64,000 nucleotides of DNA, from NCBI GenBank assembly GCA_021792405.1, contig JAJYUU010000003.1, forward strand, positions 1 through 64,000, read 5' to 3'. The notes under the pieces are model-generated. The model had not been told where the DNA came from. It saw nothing but the letters and a program-made list of their open reading frames with translations, and did no database searches. Below, in pieces: positions 8,508 through 19,592 of this stretch. This stretch comes from Actinomycetes bacterium. Lineage in GTDB: Bacteria; Actinomycetota; Actinomycetes; Streptosporangiales; Streptosporangiaceae. Numbering within the stretch: position 1 is the stretch's first letter; each line of letters starts with the position of its first letter. The translations under genes and the position numbers were made by a program.

Positions 8508-10520
8508 GTGCCTGCGGACAAGCTTCACATCACACTCGCCGGGAGCGAGCACGTGGTGGAAGAGGGCACTACCGCTGGCCTGGCGCTGGCCGGCCGCGAC
8601 TCCGCCGCCGCCATCATCGCTGCCAGGGTCAACGGTGAGCTCCGCGACCTCACCTGCCGCCTTGCGGATGGCGACCGGGTCGAGCCGGTAGCGATCGACT
8701 CCGCCGACGGCCTGACCATCCTCCGGCACTCGACCGCGCACGTGCTGGCACAGGCCGTGCAGGCCCTTTTCCCGCGGGCGAAGCTCGGCATCGGGCCGCC
8801 GATCGAGAACGGCTTCTACTACGACTTCGACGTGCCGGAGGCGTTCACGCCGGAGGACCTGAAGTCGATCGAGCAGAAGATGCGCCAGATCGTCAAGGAG
8901 GGCCAGCAGTTCAGCCGCCGCGTCGTCACCGATGCCGAAGCGCGCGCTGAGCTGGCGGAAGAGCCGTACAAGCTGGAACTGATCGGCCTGAAGGGCAGCG
9001 TCGCCGGACCGCCAGGGGCTGTATCGCCGGGTGGCGCCGGGCAAGCCGACGCGGGGGAGTCCGTCGAGGTTGGCGGGACCGAGCTGACGATCTACGACAA
9101 CCTGGACGCCAAGACCGGCGAGCAGCGCTGGAAGGACCTGTGCCGCGGCCCCCATCTGCCCGCGACCAGGAACATCCCGGCCTTCCGGCTGATGCGCACC
9201 GGCGGCGCGTACTGGCGCGGCAGCGAGAAGAACCCGCAACTGCAGCGGATCTACGGCACCGCCTGGCCGAGCCGGGAAGCCCAGGACGACTACCTCAGGC
9301 TGCTGGCGGAAGCCGAGAAGCGCGACCACCGCAAGCTAGGCGCTGAGCTCGACCTGTTCAGCTTCCCGAGCGACATCGGCAGCGGGCTGCCCATCTTCCA
9401 CCCCAAGGGCGGCATCGTCCGCAAGACGCTGGAGGACTACTCGCGCCAGCGGCACGAGCAGGCCGGCTACGAGTTCGTTTACACCCCCCACATCACCAAG
9501 TCGAACCTGTTCGAGACGTCCGGCCACCTGGAGTGGTACGCCGAAGGCATGTACCCGCCGATGGAGATGGAGGGCGCGAAGTACTACCCCAAGCCGATGA
9601 ACTGCCCGATGCACATCCTGATCTACGCCTCCCGCGGCCGGTCCTACCGCGAGCTCCCGCTCCGGCTGTTCGAGTTCGGCACCGTGTACCGGTATGAGAA
9701 GTCCGGCGTCGTGCACGGACTGACCAGGGCCCGCGGCTTCACGCAGGACGACTCGCACATCTTCTGCACGCCCGATCAGCTCAACGGGGAGCTGGCCAGC
9801 CTGCTCGACTTCGTGGTGGGCCTGCTCCGCGACTACGGGCTGACGCAGTTCGAGGCCGAGCTGTCGACCCGGCCGGAGAAGTTCGTCGGCGAGATCTCGG
9901 AGTGGGACAGAGCCGAGGCCGCGCTGAAGTACGCGCTGGACAAATCGGGCCTGCCGTACGTCATCGCGGAGGGCGAGGGCGCGTTCTACGCGCCCAAGAT
10001 CGACGTGCACGTCAAGGATGCGATCGGCCGGCGCTGGCAGCTGTCCACCCTGCAGGTCGACTTCCAGGAGCCGGGCCGGTTCGGCATCGAGTACCAGGCC
10101 GCCGACGGCAGCCGGCAGCGTCCGTACATGATCCACCGGGCGCTGTTCGGCTCGATCGAGCGCTTCTTCGGCATCCTTACCGAGCATTACGCCGGCGCGT
10201 TCCCGCCCTGGCTCGCCCCGGTCCAGGTGGTCGGCATCCCGATCTCCGACGCGCACGTGGATTACCTGCTCAGCGTCGCGACCCGGCTGCGTGAGCACGG
10301 CATCCGGGTCGAAGTGGACACCAGCGACGACCGGATGCAGAAGAAGATCCGCACCGCGCAGCGGCAGAAGGTCCCCTACATGCTGCTCGCCGGGGATGAC
10401 GACGTGGCTGCCGGGGCAGTGTCGTTCCGCTACCGCACCGGCGAGCAGAAGAACGGCGTGCCGGTCGTCGACGCGATTGCCGAGATCACCGGCGCGGTAG
10501 CCAGCCGGATCCAGGTCTGA
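8508..10520 (+). CDS. thrS: Threonyl-tRNA synthetase
   Basis: TGS, editing ([12 protein letters not shown]) and class II catalytic ([25 protein letters not shown]) motifs; GTG start after aaggag. Confidence 0.97.
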   Translation: MPADKLHITLAGSEHVVEEGTTAGLALAGRDSAAAIIAARVNGELRDLTCRLADGDRVEPVAIDSADGLTILRHSTAHVLAQAVQALFPRAKLGIGPPIENGFYYDFDVPEAFTPEDLKSIEQKMRQIVKEGQQFSRRVVTDAEARAELAEEPYKLELIGLKGSVAGPPGAVSPGGAGQADAGESVEVGGTELTIYDNLDAKTGEQRWKDLCRGPHLPATRNIPAFRLMRTGGAYWRGSEKNPQLQRIYGTAWPSREAQDDYLRLLAEAEKRDHRKLGAELDLFSFPSDIGSGLPIFHPKGGIVRKTLEDYSRQRHEQAGYEFVYTPHITKSNLFETSGHLEWYAEGMYPPMEMEGAKYYPKPMNCPMHILIYASRGRSYRELPLRLFEFGTVYRYEKSGVVHGLTRARGFTQDDSHIFCTPDQLNGELASLLDFVVGLLRDYGLTQFEAELSTRPEKFVGEISEWDRAEAALKYALDKSGLPYVIAEGEGAFYAPKIDVHVKDAIGRRWQLSTLQVDFQEPGRFGIEYQAADGSRQRPYMIHRALFGSIERFFGILTEHYAGAFPPWLAPVQVVGIPISDAHVDYLLSVATRLREHGIRVEVDTSDDRMQKKIRTAQRQKVPYMLLAGDDDVAAGAVSFRYRTGEQKNGVPVVDAIAEITGAVASRIQV

Positions 10521-10525
10521 CGCCG

Positions 10526-11131
10526 GTGCCCCATCAGCTGCCAGGGCCAGCGGACCTCGGCCTGGACGAGGGAGACGTCCCTGCCGGCCAGGATGGCGTC
10601 CTGGACGAGCCATACCAGATCGTGCCGGATGGGCTGCAGCGGCTGTGGATGCCGCACCGGCTTGCCTACATCAAGGGTGAGGGCAAGCCGTCCGGCGCCA
10701 CCGCGGTCGAGTGCCCGTTCTGCGAGATACCGAAGCTGAGCGATGCGGACGGGCTGATCGTGGCTCGTGGCGCGCAGGTCTACGCGGTGCTGAACCTCTA
10801 CCCGTACAACAGCGGGCACCTGATGGTCGTGCCGTACCGTCATGTCGCCGACTACACCGACCTCACCGGGCCGGAGACCGCCGAACTCGCGGACTTCACC
10901 AAGCGCTCGATGATCGCGTTGCGCGACGCGTCGGCGGCGCAGGGCTTCAACATCGGCATGAACATGGGCGGGGTGGCCGGGGCCGGCATCGCCGCGCACC
11001 TGCATCAGCACGTGGTGCCGCGCTGGGGCGGCGACGCCAACTTCATGCCGGTGGTCGGCCGCACCAAGGTTCTGCCGCAACTTCTCGCCGACACCCGCGT
11101 CGTCGTGGCCGACGCGTGGCCCGCTGCCTGA
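10526..11131 (+). CDS. HIT family hydrolase (AP4A phosphorylase-like)
   Basis: CPFCEIPK...LNLYPYNSGHLMVVPYRHV...GAGIAAHLHQHVVPRW. Confidence 0.92.
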   Translation: MPHQLPGPADLGLDEGDVPAGQDGVLDEPYQIVPDGLQRLWMPHRLAYIKGEGKPSGATAVECPFCEIPKLSDADGLIVARGAQVYAVLNLYPYNSGHLMVVPYRHVADYTDLTGPETAELADFTKRSMIALRDASAAQGFNIGMNMGGVAGAGIAAHLHQHVVPRWGGDANFMPVVGRTKVLPQLLADTRVVVADAWPAA

Positions 11132-11206
11132 CCCCGCAACCCCGAACCTGAGGTAACGGGCTAGTACGGGGCCAGGCACCATCGAGCCCTTTTAGCGAGC
11201 CTGGGA

Positions 11207-13360
11207 TCAGGGTTTCTCGGCCGCTGCCACCTTCTCCGCGAGGTGCGACGGCAGCGGCTCATACCGCAGGTAACTTCGGGTGAACGAGCCAGTGCCGTGC
11301 GACATCGAGCGCAGATCGATGGCGTACCGGGTCACCTCGAGTTCGGGGATCTCTGCTCGCACCAGCGTGCGCCCGCCGGCTACCGGCTCGGTGCCGAGTA
11401 CACGGCCGCGGCGCGAGGACAGGTCGGACATGACGGCGCCGACGTAGTCGTCGGCGACCAGCACCGAAACCTCGTCGACCGGCTCCAGCAAGAGCACGTG
11501 CGCTTTGGCGGCGGCATCCCTGAGTGCCGCGCGCCCCGCCTTCTGGAACGCCATGTCGGAGGAGTCCACCGAGTGCGCCTTGCCATCGAACAGCGTGACC
11601 CTGATGTCGACCATCGGGTAACCGGCGACCACGCCCTGTTCCATCTGGGCCCGGACGCCCTTCTCGACCGACGGGATGAACTGGCGCGGGACCACGCCGC
11701 CGACGATCTTGTCGACGAACTCGAACCCGCCGCCGGAACCGAGCGGCTCGATCTCGACGCTGCAGATCCCGTACTCGCCGTGACCGCCCGACTGCTTGAC
11801 GTTGCGGCCGAGGCCCTGGGCCTTGCCCGCCACCGTCTCGCGCAGCGGCACGCGCAGCTCGACCTGCTCGACTGCCACGCCGTAGCGGCTGGACAGCCGG
11901 TCCAGCGCCAAGTCGGCATGGGCCTCGCCCATGCACCAGAGGACGAGCTGGTGGGTCTCGGCGTTGTTTTCCAGCCGCAGCGTCGGGTCCTCGGCTACCA
12001 GCCGGGCCAGAGCTTGGGACATCTTGTCCTCGTCGGCCTTGGACTTGGCCTGGATCGCGACCGGCAGCAGCGGCTCGGGCATCGCCCAGGGCTCCATCAG
12101 CAGCGGCTTCTCCTTGTCGGAGAGCGTGTCGCCGGTCTCCGCCGTGGCGAGCTTGGCCACCGCGCAGATGTCGCCGGCCGCGCAGCTCGGCATCGGCCGC
12201 TGCTGCTTTCCGAGCGGTGAGGTGATCGCGCCTACTCGTTCGTCCTCGTCGTGGTCCGCGTGCCCGCTGGCCGCGCGGCCGTGGCCGGACACGTGCACGA
12301 CGGCGTCCGGCCGGAGCGTGCCGGAGAACACCCGGACCAGGCTGACCCGGCCCACGTACGGGTCGGATGTGGTCTTGACGACCTCGGCAAGCAGCGGCCC
12401 ATCCGGATCGGACTCTAGGCCGCTCACCGGCTTGCCGTCGGCCGTGGTCACGGCCGGCATCGGGTGCTCAGCCGGGGACGGGAACGCCTGGGTGATGACC
12501 TCGAGCAGTTCTTCCATGCCGATGTGGTGCGGGGCCGCGGAGGCGAGTACCGGGTAGAAGCTGCCGCGCGCCACCGCCTTCTCCAGGTCCTCGATGAGGC
12601 CCTTGACGTCGAGGTCGGCGCCGGAGAGGTAGGAGTCCATCAGCGACTCGTCTTCGCTCTCCTGGATGATGGCCTCGATCAGCGAGCCGCGCGCCTCATC
12701 GACCCGGTCGGCCTGGCTGCCGGGGATGTCGGCGTCCGACCGCTGGCCGCCCGAGTAGTCGTAGAACCGCTGGGACAGCAGGCCGATCAGGCCCTGCACG
12801 GCGCCCTGACCGTCGGAGACTGGCAGGTAGAGCGGCGCAACCGAGTCACCGAACGCCGCCCGGCAGGCAGCCAGTGCCTCATCGAAGTCGCCGCGCTGAT
12901 GGTCGATCTTGGTGATCACGACGGCTCGCGGCGTGCCGACGGCAGCGCACTCCTCCCAGAGCATCCGAGTCAGGCCGTCGATGCCATCGGCTGCCGAGAC
13001 GGTGAAGAGGGCTGCGTCCGCCGCGCGCAGTCCGGCTCGCAAGTCGCCGGTGAAGTCGGCGTAGCCGGGCGTGTCGAGAAGGTTCACCTTGATGCCCTCG
13101 TGCACGAATGGCACCAGCGTCAGGTTGACCGAGCGCCCCTGGCGGATCTCGACCTCATCGAAGTCGCTGGTGGTGGTACCTTCCTCGACCCGGCCCTCGC
13201 GCTGGATCGTGCCGGTCGAGACCAGCAGGGCCTCGGCCAGCGTGGTTTTTCCTGCTCCCGAGTGGCCGACCAGCACCACGTTGCGCACGCTTGCAGGCTG
13301 GCCGGCCGCTGATGTCCGGCCGGCGGCCCCTGTTGCGTGAGTTTTGTCCGCCATCCGCAT
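11207..13360 (-). CDS. Elongation factor G-like protein (EF-G2 type)
   Basis: GHSGAGKTTLAEALL, DTPGYADF, TKIDHQRGD GTPase motifs; EF-G domain IV/V-like C-terminus. Confidence 0.93.
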   Translation of the reverse strand: MRMADKTHATGAAGRTSAAGQPASVRNVVLVGHSGAGKTTLAEALLVSTGTIQREGRVEEGTTTSDFDEVEIRQGRSVNLTLVPFVHEGIKVNLLDTPGYADFTGDLRAGLRAADAALFTVSAADGIDGLTRMLWEECAAVGTPRAVVITKIDHQRGDFDEALAACRAAFGDSVAPLYLPVSDGQGAVQGLIGLLSQRFYDYSGGQRSDADIPGSQADRVDEARGSLIEAIIQESEDESLMDSYLSGADLDVKGLIEDLEKAVARGSFYPVLASAAPHHIGMEELLEVITQAFPSPAEHPMPAVTTADGKPVSGLESDPDGPLLAEVVKTTSDPYVGRVSLVRVFSGTLRPDAVVHVSGHGRAASGHADHDEDERVGAITSPLGKQQRPMPSCAAGDICAVAKLATAETGDTLSDKEKPLLMEPWAMPEPLLPVAIQAKSKADEDKMSQALARLVAEDPTLRLENNAETHQLVLWCMGEAHADLALDRLSSRYGVAVEQVELRVPLRETVAGKAQGLGRNVKQSGGHGEYGICSVEIEPLGSGGGFEFVDKIVGGVVPRQFIPSVEKGVRAQMEQGVVAGYPMVDIRVTLFDGKAHSVDSSDMAFQKAGRAALRDAAAKAHVLLLEPVDEVSVLVADDYVGAVMSDLSSRRGRVLGTEPVAGGRTLVRAEIPELEVTRYAIDLRSMSHGTGSFTRSYLRYEPLPSHLAEKVAAAEKP

Positions 13361-13663
13361 CGCCTCCTGAGCGCTGAGTTAGGTTCTTGCCCTGTTCCGC
13401 CTTCTGCTGTTGCCCGGTTCGGTGTTGCCGGTGCCGGCCGCGTCCGGAGCTGACTTCTTGTTGCCCTACGGCCGGATGCCGCACGCTCAGCCTTTACCTG
13501 CTTGTCGGTGTTCACAAGACCCCCTACCGCATTGATTAGCACTCGGCCAGGCTCCGGCCGGCGCCGGGGCACCCGCGCTGACCGGAGTCGGGGACGAGCG
13601 GGCATGCGCCAGGGGCCGAGCGGGCGCTCGCGCGGCCGCGCCCGCCAGTAGGATCAAGCCGCC

Positions 13664-14344
13664 ATGCTCAAAGTCCTGCGGCCAGCTATTGCCCGCGTGC
13701 TGACACCGGTCGGCCAGATCCTGGCCAAGACGCCGGTGACGCCGAACGCGCTCACCATCATCGGCACGATCGGCATGTCAGCAGGCGCGCTGTCGCTGTT
13801 TCCCACGGGCCACCTGTTCGCCGGCGTGATGGTCTGCACCGGCTTCGTGCTCACCGACATGCTCGACGGCACGCTGGCCAGGATCAAGGGCACGACAGGA
13901 AAGTTCGGCGCGTTCCTGGACTCGACCATGGACCGGGTAGCGGACGCGGCGGTGTTCGCCGGCCTGGCGGCCTGGTTCGTGCTCGGCGGGCACGACAAGC
14001 TGCTGGCCGGGGTGTCGGTGTTCTGCCTGGTCACCGGGGCGCTGGTGTCCTATGCCAAGGCCCGCGCCGAGAGCCTCGGGCTGCGCTGCGACGTCGGTTT
14101 CGCAGAACGGACCGAACGGCTGCTCATCGGGCTAGTTGCCGCCGGCCTCGCCGGGCTTGGCGTACCGTATGTCCTCGCCATCGGTCTCTGGCTGCTGGCG
14201 GCAGCCAGTACCTTCACCTTCGGCCAGCGAGTCCTGGCGGCGCGCCGGTCGGCGGCGGAGACCCCTGCCGCCGGGAGCCAGCCGGACTCCGGCTCCGTTG
14301 CCGTGGCCACCGGTGACCGCCGGCCTGCGGACCGAGAGGATTAG
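13664..14344 (+). CDS. CDP-alcohol phosphatidyltransferase (phosphatidylinositol phosphate synthase-like)
   Basis: DMLDGTLARIKGTTGKFGAFLDSTMDRVADA matches the CDP-OH-P transferase motif D(x)2DG(x)2AR(x)8G(x)3D(x)3D. Confidence 0.92.
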   Translation: MLKVLRPAIARVLTPVGQILAKTPVTPNALTIIGTIGMSAGALSLFPTGHLFAGVMVCTGFVLTDMLDGTLARIKGTTGKFGAFLDSTMDRVADAAVFAGLAAWFVLGGHDKLLAGVSVFCLVTGALVSYAKARAESLGLRCDVGFAERTERLLIGLVAAGLAGLGVPYVLAIGLWLLAAASTFTFGQRVLAARRSAAETPAAGSQPDSGSVAVATGDRRPADRED

Positions 14345-14346
14345 GC

Positions 14347-15315
14347 ATGGCTGGACTGCGGGAACGGCTGATAGCAACCGGCTACGGCCTGGGCTGGAGC
14401 GTGGTCTGCAAGCTGCCTGAGCCGTGGGCACAGCGCGGCTTTCAGTTCTTCGGCGACCTGGCCTGGCGGCGGCAAGGCCGGCTGGTCCGCCAGCTCGAGG
14501 CCAACCTGGTGCGGGTACTTGGCCAGGACGTCGACGGTAAGGTGCTGCGGGCGGTCTCCCGCCAGAGCATGCGCTCCTACGCCCGGTACTGGCTGGAGGT
14601 GTTCCGGCTGCCGGTGATGCCGGTCGACCGGCTGATCGAGGGCATGTCCGCCGAAGGCCCGTTCGACGAGGCCTTCGGGTTCCTGGCGCAGGGCCGGGGC
14701 GTCGTCTTCGCGCTCCCGCACATGGGGAACTGGGACCAGGCCGGCGCTTGGATCATGGCCAAGGGGGCAGGCTCCATCACAGCCGTCATGGAGCGGCTGA
14801 AGCCCGAGTCGGTGTACGAGAAGTTCGTCGCCTTCCGCGAGGGCCTGGGCATGGAAGTGCTGCCCGCCAGCGGGGGAGCGAGGCCCTTCGGCATCCTCGC
14901 GCAGCGGTTGCGCGCGGGCAAGGTCGTGGTCCTGGTGGCGGACCGGGATGTCACCGGTACCGGCATCGAGGTCGATTTCTTTGGTGAGAAGTGCATGATG
15001 CAACCGGGGTCAGCCGCCCTGGCCGTGCAGACCGGGGCGGCCCTGATGCCGGCTATCTTGTGGTTCAACGGCGACGGCTGGGGCGTGCGCATCGGCCGGG
15101 AGATACCAGTGCCGGCGCTGCCCTCTCGCAAGGAGCAAGTCGCGGCCATGATGCAGGAGGTGGCCAGGTTCTTCGAGGACGGGATCCGCGAGCATCCACA
15201 GGACTGGCACATGCTGCAGCCGGTGTTCGTGTCCGACCTCGATCCGCAGCGGCAGGCCGCCGCCCGCGAGCGCGCCATCGGTAACGGGCAGCTGGCAAAT
15301 CAGGACGCGCTATGA
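14347..15315 (+). CDS. Phosphatidylinositol mannoside acyltransferase (LpxL/HtrB-like)
   Basis: ALPHMGNWDQAG and DRDVTGTGIEVDFFGE; between PIP synthase and PimA-like genes. Confidence 0.9.
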   Translation: MAGLRERLIATGYGLGWSVVCKLPEPWAQRGFQFFGDLAWRRQGRLVRQLEANLVRVLGQDVDGKVLRAVSRQSMRSYARYWLEVFRLPVMPVDRLIEGMSAEGPFDEAFGFLAQGRGVVFALPHMGNWDQAGAWIMAKGAGSITAVMERLKPESVYEKFVAFREGLGMEVLPASGGARPFGILAQRLRAGKVVVLVADRDVTGTGIEVDFFGEKCMMQPGSAALAVQTGAALMPAILWFNGDGWGVRIGREIPVPALPSRKEQVAAMMQEVARFFEDGIREHPQDWHMLQPVFVSDLDPQRQAAARERAIGNGQLANQDAL

Positions 15316-16439
15316 GGATCGGCATGGTGTGTCCCTACACCTGGGAGGTGCCCGGCGGCGTGCGCGAGCACGTCAGCGGGCTGGCCGAGGCGCTCATGGA
15401 AATGGGCCACGAGGTCTCGGTGATCGCCCCGGCCGACGACGACGCCGTCTTGCCGCCCTACGTGGTGCCGGCCGGCCGGGCCGTGCCGGTTCCCTACAAC
15501 GGCTCGGTAGCGCGGCTGGCGTTCGGCTTCCTGTCCGCCAGCCGGGTCCGGCGCTGGCTGAAGGACGGCGATTTCGACGTGCTGCACGTGCACGAGCCCG
15601 CCGCGCCGAGCCTTTCCCTGCTGGCTTGCTGGGTGGCCGACGGCCCGATCGTGGCCACCCTGCACGCGGCGCTGCCACGGTCGCGCGCGCTGCACGCCGC
15701 CCAGCCGATCCTGGCTTCGGCGCTGGAGAAGATCAGCGGCCGCATAGCGGTCGCCGAGGCGGCCAGGAACACCCTGGTCGAGCACCTTGGCGGGGACGCC
15801 GTGCTGATTCCTAACGGCGTGCATGTCGGCCGGTACGAGAAGGCAGAGCCGCTGCCGGGATTCCCCGGCACTGGCGGAACTCTCGGTTTCCTTGGCCGGA
15901 TGGACGAGCCGCGCAAGGGCCTGGACATACTGCTCGCCGCGTTCACCATGATGGCGCCGGACCGGCCGGGGCTGCGGCTGCTGATCGCCGGCCGCGGCGA
16001 TCCTGGCGAGGTGCTAGACCAGGTTCCCCGCCCGCTGCAGCCCCGGGTGGTGCTGCTTGGCCAGGTCAGCGACGCCGACCGGATCAAGATGCTGCACTCG
16101 GTCGACGTGTTCTGCGCGCCCAACACCGGCGGCGAGAGCTTCGGTTACGTGCTGGTCGAGGCGATGGCCGCCGGCGCCCCTATCGTGGCGAGTGACCTGG
16201 AGGCATTCCGCCAGGTGCTGCGTGGCGGCGAGGCTGGCGAACTGTTCGAGACCGGGAACGCGGCTGGACTGGCAGCGGCGGCCGCGCGGCTGCTGGACGA
16301 CCCAGCCCGCCGGGCTCGGCTCGCGGCCGCTGCCTCGGTCGCGGTCCGCGAGTTCGACTGGTCCGTGGTCGCACGGGACGTGGTCCGCGTCTACCAGGCC
16401 GTCGCGCCGGCCGCGGGGCGGGTGGCTGTCGCGCTATGA
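15312..16439 (+). CDS. pimA: GT4 mannosyltransferase, PimA-type
   Basis: MRIGMVCPYTWEVPGGVREHVSGLAEAL and GGESFGYVLVEAMAAGAPIVASDLEAFR; synteny. Confidence 0.9.
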   Translation: MRIGMVCPYTWEVPGGVREHVSGLAEALMEMGHEVSVIAPADDDAVLPPYVVPAGRAVPVPYNGSVARLAFGFLSASRVRRWLKDGDFDVLHVHEPAAPSLSLLACWVADGPIVATLHAALPRSRALHAAQPILASALEKISGRIAVAEAARNTLVEHLGGDAVLIPNGVHVGRYEKAEPLPGFPGTGGTLGFLGRMDEPRKGLDILLAAFTMMAPDRPGLRLLIAGRGDPGEVLDQVPRPLQPRVVLLGQVSDADRIKMLHSVDVFCAPNTGGESFGYVLVEAMAAGAPIVASDLEAFRQVLRGGEAGELFETGNAAGLAAAAARLLDDPARRARLAAAASVAVREFDWSVVARDVVRVYQAVAPAAGRVAVAL

Positions 16440-17005
16440 CATTGCTGACCGGCATCATCGTCATCGCCGTGGTGGCCATGATCGGGGTTTACATCTCCTG
16501 GCGGGCCGGCCGCCTGGACCGGCTGCACGCCCGGCTGGAGGCGGCGCGCTTCGCGCTGGACGCCGCCTTGGTCCGGCGCAGCTCGACAGCGCTGGAGCTG
16601 GCATCCTCCGGACTGCTGGATCCGGCCACCAGCGTGCTGCTGGCCGGCGCCGCGCATGATGCCCGGTCTCCCGAATCCGGCCGCGAGCTGGCCGAAAGTG
16701 ACCTCACCAGGGCGCTGCGAGCGGTCTTCAGCCAGCCGGACTTCCGCGCTCTGCTCGCCGGCCGGGAGGGCGCTGAGGAACTGCTCACCGAGCTGGAGAG
16801 CGCTGCGCATCAGGTGTTCCTGGCCCGCAAGTTTTACAACGACGCGGTGGCCGCTACTCAGGCTGCGCGCCTGCGCTGGCTGGCGCGCATATTCCGGCTG
16901 GCGGGCCGGGCGCCGGATCCTGAGTTCTTCGAGATCGACGACTCGCTGGTGCTTGCCGCTGAGACTGGCGGCCGCGGCGCTGACCTGCCGCACCTGACCG
17001 GATAG
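16436..17005 (+). CDS. Conserved membrane-anchored protein downstream of pimA
   Basis: N-terminal TM helix; overlaps pimA stop (ATGA). Confidence 0.7.
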   Translation: MTLLTGIIVIAVVAMIGVYISWRAGRLDRLHARLEAARFALDAALVRRSSTALELASSGLLDPATSVLLAGAAHDARSPESGRELAESDLTRALRAVFSQPDFRALLAGREGAEELLTELESAAHQVFLARKFYNDAVAATQAARLRWLARIFRLAGRAPDPEFFEIDDSLVLAAETGGRGADLPHLTG

Positions 17006-17108
17006 CCGGGCTGGCCTGGCCACCGGGCTCCCGTCCTGCGCTGCCGGGCTCCCGTCCTGCGCCGCCGGACGGCAACAATTGCTATCGTTATTTGTGGGCG
17101 AGGATAGA

Positions 17109-17137
17109 AGCACTTTCCTGCAGTGCCGGGAAGTGCT
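17109..17137 (+). promoter_or_regulatory. Leader hairpin upstream of pdxST
   Basis: AGCACTTTCC ..loop.. GGGAAGTGCT. Confidence 0.4.
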
Positions 17138-17242
17138 ATCAGCGCGAACCGGGATTTCCGGCATCGCCGCGCAGCTTGCGGGCCGCGCGCTGCGCACCGC
17201 CTGCTATCGCGATCACCGTCAGCAGCTGAAGTGAGGTATGCC

Positions 17243-18196
17243 GTGTCCATCCAGAATGCAGCAGAACGTTCCGAGCGCTCCGGCGGCGGTGCCGGGGCAG
17301 TGCCAGCCGGGCAGCCGCAGAAAGGCACGAGCCTGGTCAAGCGGGGCATGGCCGACATGCTCAAGGGCGGCGTGATCATGGACGTCGTCACGCCAGAGCA
17401 AGCCAAGATCGCCGAGGACGCTGGCGCCGTCGCGGTGATGGCGCTGGAACGTGTCCCGGCCGATATCCGGGTCCAGGGCGGCGTGGCGCGGATGAGCGAC
17501 CCGGACATGATCGACGGCATCATCGCCGCCGTGTCCATCCCGGTCATGGCCAAGTGCCGGATCGGCCACTTCGTCGAGGCGCAGGTGCTGCAGGCCATCG
17601 GCGTCGACTACATCGACGAGTCGGAGGTGCTGACGCCTGCCGACGAGGCGCATCACGTCAACAAGTGGGACTTCACCGTGCCCTTCGTCTGCGGCGCGAC
17701 CAATCTGGGCGAAGCGCTGCGCCGCATCACCGAGGGCGCCGCGATGGTCAGGTCCAAGGGCGAGGCCGGCACCGGCAACGTGATCGAGGCCACCACGCAC
17801 ATGCGCGCGATCAGGTCACAGATCCGCAAGCTGACGACGCTGTCGCCGGAAGAGCTGTACTCGGCGGCCAAGGAGCTGCAGGCGCCCTACGAGCTGGTCG
17901 CTGAGGTCGCCGCGGCCGGCCGCCTCCCGGTCGTGCTCTTCACCGCCGGCGGCCTGGCCACGCCGGCCGACGCAGCCATGATGATGCAGCTCGGAGCCGA
18001 CGGGGTGTTCGTGGGATCAGGCATCTTCAAGTCTGGTGACCCGGCTGCGAGGGCGGCGGCGATCGTGAAGGCAACCACCTTCTACGACGACCCGGACGTG
18101 ATCGCGAAGGTATCCCGCGGTCTCGGCGAGCCGATGGTCGGCATCAACCTGGACACGCTCGCGCCAGAGCAGCGCTACGCCGGCCGCGGATGGTGA
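17243..18196 (+). CDS. pdxS: Pyridoxal 5'-phosphate synthase lyase subunit
   Basis: [47 protein letters not shown] start inside the longer ORF. Confidence 0.97.
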   Translation: MSIQNAAERSERSGGGAGAVPAGQPQKGTSLVKRGMADMLKGGVIMDVVTPEQAKIAEDAGAVAVMALERVPADIRVQGGVARMSDPDMIDGIIAAVSIPVMAKCRIGHFVEAQVLQAIGVDYIDESEVLTPADEAHHVNKWDFTVPFVCGATNLGEALRRITEGAAMVRSKGEAGTGNVIEATTHMRAIRSQIRKLTTLSPEELYSAAKELQAPYELVAEVAAAGRLPVVLFTAGGLATPADAAMMMQLGADGVFVGSGIFKSGDPAARAAAIVKATTFYDDPDVIAKVSRGLGEPMVGINLDTLAPEQRYAGRGW

Positions 18197-18843
18197 CTGG
18201 GCTGACCGGTCTGGCGGGTCAGCCCGGTCTGGCGGGTCAGCCCGGTCTGGCGGCACCTTCGGTCGGGGTGCTCGCGCTGCAGGGTGATGTCGCCGAGCAC
18301 ATGCGCGCGCTGCGCGCATGCGGCGCGACGCCGACGGCAGTGCGCCGGCCAGAGGAGCTCGACCGGGTCGACGGCCTGATCATCCCCGGCGGGGAGTCGA
18401 CGACGATCTGGAAGCTGATCGACATCTTCGGCCTCGCCGAGCCATTGCGAAAGCGCATCGCCGATGGCATGCCCGTGTTCGGTTCCTGCGCTGGCTTGAT
18501 CATGCTGGCCGCCCGGCTGCCCGATCCCGCTGCCGGCCAGCAGACGCTGGGCGGGATCGACATGACGGTCCGGCGGAACGCCTTCGGCCGCCAGGTGGAC
18601 TCCTTCGAGCGCGATCTCGACGTCAAGGGCATCGACGGGCCCCCGTACCGTGCCGTCTTCATCCGTGCCCCGTGGGTGGACGAGGTCGGGCCCGCTGTCG
18701 AGATTCTCGCCACCGACCCCGGCACGAGTAGGATCGTCGCGGTTCGTCAGGGTCGGGCGCTCGCCACCTCGTTCCATCCCGAGCTCACCCCGGACTGGCG
18801 TATTCACAAGATGTTCGTCGACATGGTGAGGGATCCGGCATGA
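18190..18843 (+). CDS. pdxT: Pyridoxal 5'-phosphate synthase glutaminase subunit, with repeat-bearing N-terminus
   Basis: [34 protein letters not shown]. Confidence 0.96.
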   Translation: MVTGLTGLAGQPGLAGQPGLAAPSVGVLALQGDVAEHMRALRACGATPTAVRRPEELDRVDGLIIPGGESTTIWKLIDIFGLAEPLRKRIADGMPVFGSCAGLIMLAARLPDPAAGQQTLGGIDMTVRRNAFGRQVDSFERDLDVKGIDGPPYRAVFIRAPWVDEVGPAVEILATDPGTSRIVAVRQGRALATSFHPELTPDWRIHKMFVDMVRDPA

Positions 18844-19592
18844 GCGGCCACTCCAAGTGGGCAACCACCAAGCACAAGAAGGCGGTGGTTGACGCCCGTC
18901 GCGGCAAGCTGTTCGCCAAGCTGATCAAGAACGTGGAAGTCGCCGCCCGCAGCGGCGGACCCGACCCGGCAGGCAACCCGACCCTGTACGACGCCGTGCA
19001 GAAGGCCAAGAAGAGCTCGGTGCCGAACGAGAACATCGACCGCGCGATCCGGCGCGGCGGCGGGCTCGAGGCTGGCGGCGCGGCCTACGAGTCGGTTACC
19101 TATGAGGGCTACGCGCCGGGTGGCGTGGCCGTCCTGGTCGAGTGCCTGACCGACAACCGGAACCGGGCCGCATCCGACGTCCGGGTCGCCTTTACCCGCA
19201 ATGGCGGCTCGATGGCTGACCCAGGCTCGGTTTCCTACCTGTTCAGCCGGCGCGGGGTGGTTATCGTGCCGAAAGCCGGCAGCGTCACCGAGGACGACGT
19301 GCTGACCGCGGTGCTGGACGCGGGCGCCGAGGAAGTCAATGACCTGGGCGAGTCGTTCGAGGTGATCAGCGAGCCTGGCGACCTGGTGGCGGTGCGCACG
19401 GCGCTGCAGGACGCCGGGCTCGACTACGAGTCGGCCGAACGCCCCTTCCTGCCCTCGGTCGAGGTCGACCTGGACGAGGACAACGCGAGGAAGGTGTTCA
19501 GGCTGGTCGAGGCCCTCGAGGACTCCGACGACGTGCAAGACGTGTACGCCAATTACTCGGTCTCCGATGACATCATGGAAAAGATCGGATGA
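18840..19592 (+). CDS. YebC/PmpR-family regulatory protein
   Basis: [37 protein letters not shown]. Confidence 0.96.
   Translation: MSGHSKWATTKHKKAVVDARRGKLFAKLIKNVEVAARSGGPDPAGNPTLYDAVQKAKKSSVPNENIDRAIRRGGGLEAGGAAYESVTYEGYAPGGVAVLVECLTDNRNRAASDVRVAFTRNGGSMADPGSVSYLFSRRGVVIVPKAGSVTEDDVLTAVLDAGAEEVNDLGESFEVISEPGDLVAVRTALQDAGLDYESAERPFLPSVEVDLDEDNARKVFRLVEALEDSDDVQDVYANYSVSDDIMEKIG

Noticed and set aside
9336-10613. 425-aa minus-strand ORF opposite thrS
   Set aside because: Same reasoning: Arg/Val/Leu/His-rich antisense artefact of thrS.
11131-11207. Terminator between HIT gene and EF-G2
   Set aside because: Only a weak 5-bp GGGCT/AGCCC stem with a long loop before TTTT; insufficient support.
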